DNA of 64,000 nt, taken from positions 95,345,917 to 95,409,916 of the forward strand of contig NC_092346.1 of NCBI RefSeq assembly GCF_963676685.1. The letters run 5' to 3'. Numbering within the stretch: the first letter of the stretch is position 1; each line of letters begins with the position of its first letter. The notes beneath the pieces are model-generated. The model ran no database searches. It was not told where the DNA came from and was given only the letters and a program-made list of their open reading frames with translations. The position numbers and the translations under genes were made by a program. The DNA comes from Mytilus edulis. Its lineage: Eukaryota; Mollusca; Bivalvia; Mytilida; Mytilidae. Of the stretch, positions 23,113 through 35,000 are shown one piece after another.

Positions 23113-23459
23113 TTTCATTGGGTTTTTTTCAAATATCGCAGTACAGTCGTTGACATAACCATGTCCTTAATCCGCAAAACACAATGATTAATGGAAAGAC
23201 CTATTCTCGAGGGAATCTTCGGAAAGTTGGTTGCTTATTGCTATTCAATTTCGTACTTAATTTTGCTATTTATCTATATTGATCCGAGCGTCACTGATGA
23301 TTCGTGTAGTGAATCCACGTCTGACGTACAAATTTATAAGCCTGGTATCTTTGTTTACCATTAAATTGAAGGCTTTTGTCCCCAAATGTGCACTTCCTTC
23401 GTCTAACACGTATATGTATCTTCATATGTTATGCCTATCTGTAAACAGCGGCTCATTTG

Positions 23460-23591
23460 ATGGAGATGAAATGTGTTTTTCAAATAACCTGGTAGCCAAA
23501 CAGCTAATAATGAATCCAGCGGCAGCTACAAGAGTACCAAATAAACACGCTGGTCTGTATTTAAAACGATTAGTCAAAGCACCGGTAATTG
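23460..23591 (-). pseudogene. Orphan relic of transporter exon 2
   Basis: On the minus strand an AG acceptor is followed by GPITGALTNRF and a helix with AAAGFIISCLATR, clearly homologous to transporter exon 2 at 40291-40148. After LATR the frame leaves the family, and no other MCT exon is visible within several kilobases. The downstream flank (about 23280-23380) also resembles the flank of the real exon (39910-40000), partly because both hold a family-A repeat. Most likely a duplicated, decayed intron-exon segment; an exon of an otherwise lost paralogue is possible. Confidence 0.7.
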
Positions 23592-24289
23592 GACCTTTGA
23601 AAAATTAAAAACAATTAACATTTACGTTGCTTTCAGTTTTTTATATATATATAAAGTACAATTTCATACATCTTATTTCAGAAAAACACCGATTAAAAGA
23701 ATGGTGATTATATAAAAAATTTAGTATTAGAACATATTCAAGAAAATGTCTCACAACAGATTGAAGTATTTTGTACCCTTGGTAGAAATCCTAAATCTAT
23801 TGTTAGAGGCAAACCGAATAGTATTGTACATTTACTCTTGTCGTTTGGTACATAATTTCAACCACATTACAGTGATTTTTTACCCTTTGTAGAACAACAA
23901 CTGTTATAAATATGAGGAAAAATTAACAAGATTTTCATTCGAAATAATTAAAAGAAAAATGTTAACTGTAAATATTGGTAACGTTAATATTGGCCAAAAT
24001 ACTTGATCATCAACATACAAAAAGTAGTATACTCTAAAGTATGCTATGAATGCAAAAGGCATAATAACCTCATATGAAGTTTTGGAGCTCATTATCTTTT
24101 TTACGCAACACATACTAGCATTTTCAAAGTAAAATAATACAATTATCACTATTAGAATATATGTGAAATAGTTGGTTCAATAAAGGAATTTACTTATAAA
24201 CTCATAATGGATACCAGGATTAACTTTTGTACGATAGGCACGTATTTCTATATAGAGAAATAAACTTTCAACATTTTTTCATACACGCA

Positions 24290-24925
24290 GAATTGAGAAA
24301 ATGGAAACGGGGAATGTGTCAAAGAAACAATAACCCGACCACAGTGCATAAAAACAACACAAGGCCACCAACGCAGAGCCTTCAATAAAAACCGAAAATT
24401 CTGTTTCCGAAGGGGGCTTTAGCTGGCCCCTTAACAATAATATATCCTAGCATAATGAGCTTCACACAAAACTCCGAAACATAGAAATGAACTAAAATTC
24501 ACATAACACTTACAATTGCTGAAGGTTCCTAAATCTAACATGTTATGTGAGATATCAAACCTTCCCTTTTACTTCAGACTAACGAGGAATAAACACCGCA
24601 ATACGTACTGTAAAAGTTAGTCTTGTGTTAGAATGGGTAACAGAAGAAATTAAACAAAATGACAATGATTTAAAAGACTGCTAGCATTTACTGACATGTC
24701 GATCCCAGTCTCAATTAAAATTACGTTTTAATCATGCCAAACTCAAGCACAATTCGTTGCATAATGGCTTTAGCATCATAACATTTGAATTTTTCAAAAA
24801 GAACAAAACCATATCATGTCAATAACTGGTTATACAATTAAAATGTTAATTTACAATGCAAAGACAATATGCGTGAATCAATATTTATTATAAAAAATGA
24901 CTTGACCGTTGTTATATCCTCTGTG
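24290..24925 (-). mobile_element. Penelope-like 3' end: RT tail plus family B tail
   Basis: In minus orientation, a stretch at 24870-24925 resembles the C-terminal region at 58600-58660 (GTGAATCAATATT), followed by the diverged family B tail down to 24290 (GGCCAGC, TGTGTCAAAGAAACAATAAC). A family E copy abuts it. Confidence 0.65.
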
Positions 24926-25230
24926 AAAAGTAAAATCACAAAAATGCTGAACTCCGAGGAAAACTCTAAATGGAAAAACCCTCATCAAATGGTAAAACAA
25001 CAGCTCAAACATATCCAACGAATGGATAACAACTGTCATATTCCTGACTTGGTACAAGTATTTTCTTATGATTCTATAGCTAAACCTCTCAATTGTAAGA
25101 ATAAGAATAAGAATAAGAATTTTATAAGTATAAAATCCAAACAATAGGATTGTTACTAAAATATACGACAAAAACAAACAAACAAACAGACAATTGTATG
25201 ACAGTCGCATCAAATTCCATTATAATGACA
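24925..25230 (+). repeat. Family E repeat copy
   Basis: AAAAGTAAAATCACAAAAAT, CTGAACTCCGAGGAAAA, CGAATGGATAACAACTGTCA, then a GACAGTCGCATCAAATTCCA end. Related copies lie at 39466-39850, 5765 and 62640. The frame at 24869-25147 lies in this repeat, not in a host gene. Confidence 0.75.
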
Positions 25231-25488
25231 AAGTGAAAAGGTCGTTTTAAAGGTTTGTTTGCTTTTGAGTTGAATAACGAAATTATAGTGCTTTGTATAG
25301 AATATTGTCATAAACGTTTGAATGTGAATACCCGAAGATATAAGATATATATGCTTATAAATTTTCGTTAATATAAAGATTCTTTTATTAAAGTCCAATA
25401 CATTGCAAAGTACAAGAGCACACCGAAGCCTTAAGATATGCAAACATCAAACAATGATGCAAAAGAAACGTCACCATCCAAGAACGAA

Positions 25489-26130
25489 TCTATACTATTA
25501 AACGAGAAGACCTCATTTTGTGTGTCGCTTCTCTTCTTTCCACAATAAATCAATCATCATGCATCTGTGTCCTATTGGTACAGTGCATAGTCGCATTTGT
25601 CATCCATTCTTAAGATTATTCAGATTGAGCTATTTTGGGAGAAAAACAAAAAAAAAGCATCCGGATATTGTTTCCGTCATTGGACGAAATTTTAGGTCAG
25701 ACCAGACTTCCGGATGACGTTTTCTATTTACAGTGAACATATACATATGCTACGAATAAAGTGTATTTGCTATCTGCTATCATTTTCAAGTTAATTATCC
25801 GCGGCAGATACAGCGTGACACATAAAAGTCAAATTATTGTGCTGTTAAACGGTACTGAAATGAAGTCTAGCGGGACATGGGAAATTACAAAAAAAGGAGA
25901 ATGGCTTACGTACATAGTGTAAGTGGGATCCGGGATCGAAACCCCCAAATGAGTCAGAGACCCCTTTTATAGGAATGAATGAGCATAATATACAGATAAG
26001 CGCTAAAATTATTCCTGTGTTAGTAAACTTGATAAAAAAACAAAAAAATGGGAACATTGGAGAGAAGGAGGAGCCGGGCAAGAAAACAATTGTCCTGTCC
26101 TAAAGTGCCTAAAAACAATTTCAGAAAAAC
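25489..26130 (+). mobile_element. Second Helitron copy, 5' end with decayed body
   Basis: Starts A^TCTATACTATTAAACGAG exactly as the element at 10400 and stays similar to about 25725 (ACTTCCGG). A later stretch near 26085 (CAATTGTCCTGTC) resembles the other copy near 11545. I do not see the terminal hairpin and CTAGT, so the 3' end is lost or too diverged. Confidence 0.65.
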
Positions 26131-26959
26131 ATCAACTTTGAAAAAAAATATATTATTATATTATACACAGTTAAATGAAAATATTGTTGTTGTTAAGTAT
26201 ACTTCTTCTTCGTTCTGTATAATCATTCGTCAAAGAATACCAAAATATTCTTGTATATCAATAAAACTATTGGTGCTCGATAAAACTTCGTGTTATTCAT
26301 GTACAGGTACCGGAAGTGTAAAATATAAAAGAAGAAAAGAAATAATTTTGATGTTCATAATTCGAAGAAGGGAAAATTTATAGTTATTCCAAACAATCAA
26401 AGCTGGTATATAAACAGATACAAGTTAATATTAAATACCAACAAAAAACATTACAAATAGTATCAACAAGTCAAATTAATAAGAACGTACGATTTGAGAG
26501 TACTCGCAGTTACTGACAGCTAATTAAAAGCCAAAACGATAAATAATGATTACAAAAAATGCATCAGAGACTAAAATCAACTATAACACATCCCAGGGAT
26601 TAAGTATTTTAACCTTATGGACAGTCAAAAAGACATGACTTGTGCCATGCCAAAAATAAATGTATCATCAGGAAGAAGGATAGTTAGAATTTAATTCGTT
26701 ATTGATAAAAATGAACCTGTGTGTGTCTCTATACATCTTGTTGAAAAGAATACAATTTTCGTAATGTTTTAATTTGCTGATGACAAAATCGATGTTAGTG
26801 CCAATGTAATAGGATCACTTTGTGATTTCCACGCTTTTAGTACAATATTACCGTAAAATTTAGGATTTAGGATGTTTCTGTTGTAGCCTTAGATACATGA
26901 TTTCCATCATTAATTGTTATTGGCTTTGAATGATCTGTCAGTAACTGTAAGTACTCTCA

Positions 26960-28204
26960 GATCTGTATTTAGTGTCTTTTTGTTTTTGGGATGTACAAGT
27001 ACCCAGCAACGTTCACTCTGTGCTTTCATTTTCTATTTGTACCTATCTGCTGATTTACATGTCTAAGCCTCTTTTCACTGGTTTTTACAGTTCATTCTTA
27101 TGGTGTACTGTTATAGTTAAGTGGGAGGCGCTTACAATATGTTTAATCAAGCCACATTTTTTATGTGTCAAGTCAGTAATATGGCAGTTGTATTTTATTT
27201 GTTTGATGTATTTGAGCTTTTGATTTTGCAGTTTGATTACAGACTTTGCGATTAGAATTTTCTCTGAGTTCGGAATTTTGATTCCTTATTTTTTAATTTT
27301 TACCTTTTCCCAAGTCAGGCACCGGAAGTTTAGTGGTTTTCATTTGTTCATTTTTGTTCTTTGCAAACTTTTTGGCCGTCAGTTGTCTAAAATGAAATGT
27401 TTCATATCAGCCATATCGGGACCTTTTATAGCCGACGGTTACCTATAATTGATTACATTCACTTGATATGAACTCTGGCAGATACTGTTATTTCAGAAAT
27501 TATTGCCTGTCGCATGTTTCGCAATGATTTCTGAATTAATAAAATTATTTGCAGTGTTTCAATAATTTTAAGTGCTTTGTAAACTAGATTTAAGGTGCAT
27601 TAATGTTTTTTATTTCATGCGTTAATGTAATATTATCATTTATATAATAGAACCATATAATGATATTATATAAATGTGTGAGCTTACATTGCTGTTTATA
27701 GATAAATATATATACACATGTAAACTTATGCATGAGAAAGTGTATGTGCAGATTGTTTTGTTCTGAACATTTTCATGACGGTAGATGTACAAAAACAAAT
27801 AGCTTTTTCAACTGATTTTTATAGTTCGTTGTTATGTTGTACTGTTATACCACTGTCCCAGGTTTGGGGAAGGATTGGGATCCCGCTAACATGTTTGTCC
27901 CCGCCACATTATTTATGTATGTGTCTGTCCCAAGTCAGGAGCCTGTAATTCAGTGGTTGTCGTTTGTTTATGTGTTACATATTTGTTTTTCGTTCATTTT
28001 TTTTTATATAAATAAGGCTGTTAGTTTTCTCGTTTGAATTGTTTTACATTGTCATATCGAGGCCTTTTATAGCTGATTATGCGGTATGGGCTATGCTCTT
28101 TGTAGAAGGCCGTACGGTAACCTATAGTTGTTAATGTCTGTGTCATTGTGGTCTCTTGTGGACAGTTGTCTCATTGGCAATCATACCACATCTTCTTTTT
28201 TATA
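26960..28204 (+). repeat. Dispersed-repeat cluster including family F
   Basis: 26960-27450 and 27790-28100 are diverged copies of one sequence (shared CAAGTCAGG, TGTTATA, CCTTTTATAGC). 28005-28204 is a clean family F copy ending GGCAATCATACCACATCTTC, matching 48085-48285 over about 200 bases. Apparent frames here lie in repeats. Confidence 0.75.
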
Positions 28205-28984
28205 TTTAACATGTAATGTATAAAAAGAGTTTTGTCCATGTACGCAATAAGAATCACTGATTTAGTGCATAATTGGTCAAGATGTATATATTGTCCAAAA
28301 TAATAAGCAAGGGACACAAAGCGTTTTTCAATTTTGAAATACAAATGAAACATGTTGAAATATCTACTTTCGTTTCATTAAACGTAATTTGTAAAAATAT
28401 CGAAGCTTGAAGATATTTTAAATAGATATATATACACACACACACAGATGAACATTATATATTCAGACATCTTTAATATCATAGTGACACAATATTTATA
28501 TATTTGAAACTTACCATGATAAAATATGATAAACACACTTTTATATCAAATAAAGTAACACGTATTGTAGGGTTCATAAATTAATTATAATAAATTAACA
28601 ATAAACGGAGAAAGCACATATCCGCAAGTTAAAGTAAAAAGCAAATGTTAATTATTCTAGATATTGACAATGAAGACGGGAAGAGAGAGAAAAGAAGTAA
28701 AGTGAAAAAGTCCATACCATAAATTTTAATAAGAAGATACTTAACAGATCAATTAAATAGAAACACATATAAGAAACAGTAATACACGACAACAACTCAA
28801 TCACCGGTTCCAGACTTGGGATAGACACATATAGAATGTGGCAACACCAACGCTACTCTAACCTTGGATAGTGGTTTAACAGTACAACATTAAGAAAAAA
28901 CTGTAAAATTCTAGTTTAAAAAATCTCAACTCATCAGTTTGATTGATGCAAAGCAGAAAACCCGTCTAACACACCAGACGTGGT

Positions 28985-29275
28985 TTTTACTTCATGTGCA
29001 GGTCTTGCTGGAATGATGATATGTAGAAATGTAAAAGAAGGGCTAAAGATACCAGAGGGACAGTCAAACTCATAAATAGAAAATAAACTAACAACGCCAT
29101 GGCTAAAAAAGAAAAAGACAAACAGACAAATAATATAGAACAACATAGAAAACTAAAGAATAAGGTCCACGAACCCCACCAAAACCTGGGAGTGATCTCA
29201 GGTGCTCCGGAAGAGTAAGCAGATCCTGCTCCACATGTGGAACCCGTCGTGTTGCTCATGTTATAAAAAATCCGA
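28985..29275 (-). mobile_element. Family C tail joined to an RT fragment
   Basis: Minus-strand tail with GTTCGTGGACC, CATGGCGTTGTTAG and TTTGACTGTCCCTCTGG, ending directly in ATTCCAGCAAGACCTGCACA, the RT segment for IPA.PA. The same order is present at 44590-44930. Confidence 0.8.
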
Positions 29276-29757
29276 ATAGACTATTAACATATAATTAAAA
29301 CAAAAATAACAAAGTACCGATCTGAGAGTAATCATGATTACTGACTGCTAGATCAAAACAAATAACAATTAATAAAAAAGTATGTATGTCAGACTTAAAG
29401 TCAATATTAAGTTTACGATACATAGAAATGTTTGATTTAATGTTTTATCTTTATTATGCAGATATTTTCCTTTTGGAAAAGGTGTAGTTTAATCTTTTAT
29501 TATATATATTTACATCATCGATTTAGTAAATTATGATTTGTTATTACTATGGAAATAGTACGTTTTATTAGAATTATTCAATTTAATACTGTTTCAAAAT
29601 CGTCTCAATGACTAGAGAAAGGTTTCTTCATTGGTGGCCATACTTTGAATTTGTCTGGTATTACGGTTAATTTCAATTGTCAGCATTGACAAAATGTAAA
29701 ACCGAACTGTAGTGTTGGCGTATTTTAAGTACAACACTGAATATAAGGTTAGATATA

Positions 29758-30912
29758 ATGAACGAAACGGGTGAACAAACGATGGAAACAGAAGTCAATA
29801 ATCAAAACACTGATGACTCTTTTTCAAAAAAAGAAATCTGGACCATTTTTTCACAGACAACAGGATTTCATGGATTGAATAAGATTATTTTTGAGAGAAA
29901 TAATCCAAGACAGATCATTAGAAGGTAAACGGTTGTCGTAAATAAGTTAATTTAATACGTGAAAAATATCCCATGAAATTTTATCGACTTAAACAAGATT
30001 AATTGTGTGACCAATTACCCTAGACAGTTGATCGTCTTTAACAAGATTACTTTTGAGAAATGTAACCGCAGAAAGATTATCAGAATTTCAAATAATGTTT
30101 TAACACTATTTCTTCTGAGAGAAATACCCATAGGCAGTTGATAAGATTGTGGTGATGTCTTAAATAAAGCATAATATTTTACCGGGTATCATTTGAAAAC
30201 ACTAATGCGTCCAAACTTCTTAAATCTTATCAAAGTTCATCTTTAAATAAAATATACATAACTGTGTTTTCTTAAGTTTCCTATCTGTTCAGCATTGTCA
30301 AATGTTTTCATTTTGGTTTTTTTTTTTGCAATCTCAAAAGATAGGGGCTTCAAAATATGTTTTTGAAGATTTTTTTAATTCAAATTTATATATTTGCTTT
30401 TATACATATAACGAAATATGGAAAACCCTTAAAGTTAGATAAATTGTATAACAATGTATTAATCAACACTTAAAATGTATTTCTTTCCACACTCAATATA
30501 GTTGTTATTTATAGTATTTGTTGGATAACAGTTTGGCTCATATGCGCTATATTCCTGATTTATACAGACTGACAATTGTTGTGGAACAGGAAATTTACAA
30601 CAGCTACCCAACAATTTCAAATACCTATATTCAACTTCAAGAAAAATTACCATTCTCTGCCATAACTATTTGTAACTTGAGTCCGCGTTCTAATCAAGTT
30701 CCTAAAACGGATGCCAAAACTAATAATCTTTATATGGCCACAAGTGCGTTACATATGTAAAGCAATGCTATTAACTGGGGTGGCCCATTCTATGCACAGA
30801 AAGGATATTTTGACGCAACTATAAAAGAAGACCTTACTACTCGCTATAAAGATGTATGGCAATTATTTTCTCTTTAGTATTTGACAACAAATGACTTCAA
30901 CTTCAAATAAAC
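29758..30912 (+). pseudogene. Truncated duplicate of the DEG/ENaC channel (exons 1-2 only)
   Basis: Exon 1 (29758-29924) is intact: it opens with ATG, includes TTGFHGLNK and ends at an AG/GTAAAC donor in the same phase as the other copy. Exon 2 starts at 30515 after TTATTTATAG and keeps the TM1 sequence, but about 8 extra bases near 30570 shift the frame, TAT has become TAA at 30757-30759, and TAG appears near 30876. Homology fades near 30912 and I find none of exons 3-8 downstream. The upstream region (about 29430-29757) also resembles 7110-7683, so promoter sequence was copied too. Best read as a decayed partial tandem duplicate. Confidence 0.85.
30010..30145 (+). repeat. Degenerate echoes of channel exon 1 end inside the intron
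   Basis: Three short stretches (about 30012-30033, 30040-30085, 30115-30142) resemble the last 25-50 bases of exon 1, for example ACAAGATTACTTTTGAGA and CAGTTGATAAGA. They suggest past local tandem duplication of the exon end within intron 1 of the pseudogene copy. Confidence 0.5.
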
Positions 30913-31269
30913 CATCTACGAGTATATTTTGAGTAGTACAAGCAATACCTCCTTTTCTTTATGCCAATTTTCAACAAATTTAGTGAACAAGACCGTTCAG
31001 AAGTAAACTGGACCAAAATTTACTTCCCTGGTTTGCCTAATTTGAGCTCATTTATCCTCAAATTGTTCAAGTAAATTTTCAACAGAAGATTAATTTCTGC
31101 AATTTTTTTTGTTAGTTTATGTAGACATTGACATCAAAAGCCCTAGTTATGCCAGAGTAGGGCTACTTTTACAGGTGTTTTGAATCGCACATAAGTCTTT
31201 GGTTCACTGTATTAGTAGTGATCAGGAAACTCGTTGCACCTCGTTTGCAAGAATATACTTCGAAAATTA

Positions 31270-31680
31270 CAAAGTTCAACTATCTCCCAAAAGAAGAAAT
31301 ATTGATAAAAATCAAAACCCTGACTACGTGCACATGTCCAAGATATGTTCAAACAGCCAGCAAAGTAAAACAATCCGAGCATTCATAGTGTAGGAGGAGT
31401 TTTGCGGAATAACTAAATGCACCGTTTATATGTCAAACATGACAAAGTTCAAATATCTGCTATTTGAACAAACATTGATAAGAATCAAAACCGGGACCAC
31501 ATGAACACTTTCAAAATTTGTACAAAGAGCCAACAAAGTGAAAACTTCTTAGCATTAAAACTGTAGGAGGAGATATAACTATAAACCCATAACTGACAAA
31601 CGAATGAACAAACGGAAAGACAGACGGACAGAGATAAACAATATTTCCCTTACTTATAGTTTCGGGGGCATCAAAATTGC
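31270..31680 (+). repeat. Diverged tandem repeat (period about 172 bp) just 3' of the transporter
   Basis: 31270-31405 and 31443-31575 share ACAAAGTTCAA.TATCT, ATTGATAA.AATCAAAAC and TGTAGGAGGAG. It ends in an ACAGACGGACAGAG stretch, resembling a widespread molluscan repeat. Confidence 0.65.
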
Positions 31681-31868
31681 TCTCTGTCTTGTGTGAATAA
31701 CATGATCACATGATTTTTCAATTTGATTTATTATTTAGCACATGCGTATTGATTGTCAAAACAGAGATTTAGAACACTTGAACCAAATATATTGCAAAAC
31801 TTAATCCGTATGTCTCATAGAGACAATAGATAACCATGCATTTCACTTTTATGACATCTAATGTGTCC

Positions 31869-32014
31869 TTATTCTCCGCTTATGCCATATAGATCCCTTG
31901 TCTTACTTTTTCTGTAAAGAGGTATAAAACATAACACGACTCCGCTAAATATAACCAGACCACCAACAAAATAGAAAGGAATACTGTAACTACCAGTGCC
32001 ATCATATAGCCAAC
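31869..32014 (-). CDS. Transporter exon 5: TM12 and C-terminus
   Basis: Acceptor TTACTTTCAG; starts by completing glycine of GWLYDGTGSY, then TM12 (FVGGLVIFSGVVLCFI) and a short basic tail ending at TAA 31871-31869. The GWLYD motif is diagnostic for MCT-family C-termini. Confidence 0.92.
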
Positions 32015-35000
32015 CTGAAAGTAAAATGTATATGTCCGTTTAATGGTATTTATTTATTAACATTTGTATATATCATATATCATATAACTTCTTTCAGTAA
32101 GAGATAACTATCGAGCTTTAACATTTAGAGAAGAGTAGTACTTCAGCCTGAAAAATAAGATAAAGCATACCCTATTTGTTGAAACTCTTTTTTACGAATC
32201 TTATATAAAACGGAATACCTCTAATGATTATGTTTAGGTCTTACTTTGATGAAACTGCTACTGTTTTATGTTCGTTTTTTTTATTATTTTTTATTGGTGC
32301 ATTGCCATAGATTTTAGTTTTCAAAAAACTATGTTTGGTCGTACATTTTCTTAGCTGCCCTTGATTTATCTTTTTGGTGTACATCTTTCGTTTTGCCCTT
32401 ATTTTAATTTTCGTACATTTGCCTTGATACTTGATTCGTCTTATTTTGATGTTTATCTGTACTTTTGTTCTCTATCTTTTTATCTGTTCAACTATCTTGT
32501 ATCTTCTGATTTATCTTGTTTGGTAGCAAACCTATCTTGTTGCTCTTGTTCTGTCTTGTTCAATCGTACACTTGCCTGGTTTCACTTGGTTGAACAGTTG
32601 CATTGCTTTTCTTTCTTTGTCTTGTTTGTCCGTACACATGTCTTGATTGGTGTAGTTTTGTTGTACACGTGTCTCGTCTTGTTATTTATCTTGTTTGTCC
32701 TTACACATGTCTTGATTGATGTAGTATTGTTGTACACGTGTCTCGTCTTGTTATTTATCTTGTTTGTCCGTACACTTGTCTTGATTGATGTAGTATTGTT
32801 GTACACGTGTCTCGTCGTTTTATTTATCGTGTTTGATCGTCGACTTGTATTGTTGCTGTTGATTTGTTGTACACGTGTCTCGTCGTTTTATTTATCTTGT
32901 TTGTCCGTACACTTGTCTTGATTGGTGTAGTTTTGTTGTACACGTGTCTCGTCTTGTTATTTATCTTGTTTGTCTGTACATGTGTCTTGATTGATGTAGT
33001 TTTGTGGTACACGTGTCTGGTCGTTTTATTTATCGTGTTTGTCCATACACTTGTCTTGATTGATGTAGTTTTGTTGTACACGTGTCTCGTCGTTTTATTT
33101 ATCGTGTTTGATCGTCGACTTGTATTGTTGCTGTTGATTTGTTTTGTTTGGTTGCACATCTGTCTTGTTTCTCTTGATTTGTCCTGTGTTTAGAACAACC
33201 TTGTGTTTGTCCATACACTTGTCTTGATTGATGTAGTTTTGTTGTACACGTGTCTCGTCGTTTTATTTATCGTGTTTGATCGTCGACTTGTATTGTTGCT
33301 GTTGATTTGTTTTGTTTGGTTGCACATCTGTCTTGTTTCTCTTGATTTGTCCTGTGTTTAGACAACCATGTTTGCCATTCAGCAGTCTCGTAGATTTTTA
33401 AGTGTTTTATTTGTCCGTACATCTACTTTGTCATGTTTGGTAGTACTAAGTACCTGAAGTGCTATGAAATTGAAACTGATAAATTCAGTTTTCTTGTGAG
33501 AAAAAAAATACAGATAGAATGAATACTTTATTCAAATGATAACGTTAGGAAAAATATGAAAGTTTACCCTCATACATTTTACCATCCATCCCCTTTTCAT
33601 TGCTTTCTAGCAAATTAAGCTTACTGTTTGTGTAATGTGTGTGCAGATGTGTGTAATCAGAATCGTCCATAGATTGTATTTCCAGTAGTTAAAATGGTAA
33701 AACATTCTTTCTGGTGTATCCATGGCAACAATCTGCACTTAATTGTTATAAAATAATACAAAAAGAGAAGGAAAGATGTCACCTTTTTCCCAAAAAATTT
33801 GGCCAGAAGTCGAATTTCAATCGTTTAAAGTAATACCTATTATAAAACTGTTGACATGTATTTATCAAGAAATCTAATCGAAATCATATGTCTTTTACTA
33901 ATGCTTAAACCATTTCTGTGTGTGTTACATTTTAATGTTGTGTCGTTGTTCTCCTCTTATTTTTAATGCGTTTCCCTCAGTTTTAGTTTGTTACCCCGAT
34001 TTGTTTTTGTCCATAGATTTATGAGTTTTGAACAGCGGTATACTACTGCTGCTTTTATTTATCTTATTTTTTTTGTAAAATTGCGTCAAAACCTTCGTGT
34101 AAAAAAGAATTTGTAAACATTACATTAATTTCTGGACCAAAGGCCGGTCTAACTATGAAAATACAGAGAGGCAAACAGAAAATAGCCCATAAAACATGTA
34201 AAAAATAATCTTAATGTTCTTATAAACCCTCTTTGAAAGGTAAATTAACATTCAGCTGTCTGAAAATGAATTTTATTGCACCATATATAAAAAAGAAGAT
34301 GTGGTATGATATTGGCCTTATTTATGAAAGAAAAAAAAAGAACGAACGAACGAACGATTGGACGAAAAAACTTTCATATTTGAAGAATCCACCGGATGCA
34401 AAACAAAACTCATAACCTAAGTTCTATCAATTCTGTTGGACGTCGTGGATTGACCTCTAAAGTTCTATCAGTTATCTTAAACGTTGTGGATTGACATTTT
34501 AAGTTCTATTAATTCTTTTGAATGTCGTGGATTGACCCTTCAGTTCTATCAATTCTCTTGAACGTCATGGATTGACCTAGAATGTGGTGGATTCACCTCT
34601 TAAGTACTATCAATTTTCTTGAATGACATGGATGTACCCTTATATTTTATCAATTCTCTTGAACGTTGTGGATTGTCATTTTAAGTTCTATCAATTCTCT
34701 TGAACGTTGTGAATAAACATTTTTTAAAAGTTCTATCGATTCTCTTGAACGTCGGCGATTGCCATTTTAAGTTCTATCAATTATCTTCAATGACATAGAT
34801 TGACCCTTATATTCTATCAATTCCTTTGAATGTCGATGCCACTGCTGGTGGACGTTTTGTCCCTGAGGGTATCACCCACCAGCCCAGTAGTCAACACTTT
34901 GGTGTGGACATGAATACAAATTATATGGTCATTTTCATATAAAAAAACTTTGAAAGTTTCGAAAAACTAAGGCATTTCTTATCCGAGGAATAGATTACCT

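Noticed and set aside
24869-25147. 92-codon frame MRESIFIIKNDL...
   Set aside because: It spans the junction of a Penelope-like tail and the family E repeat, which recurs at 39.5 kb.
28934-29259. 70- and 90-codon minus-strand frames with hydrophobic stretches
   Set aside because: They lie wholly in the family C tail; the equivalent tails at 44.7 and 56.0 kb give similar unrelated frames.
32361-32921. 186-codon plus-strand frame, hydrophobic, looking like a membrane protein
   Set aside because: It lies over the 69-bp minisatellite, within the transporter intron on the other strand; the opposite strand is open too. The repeat unit explains the frame.
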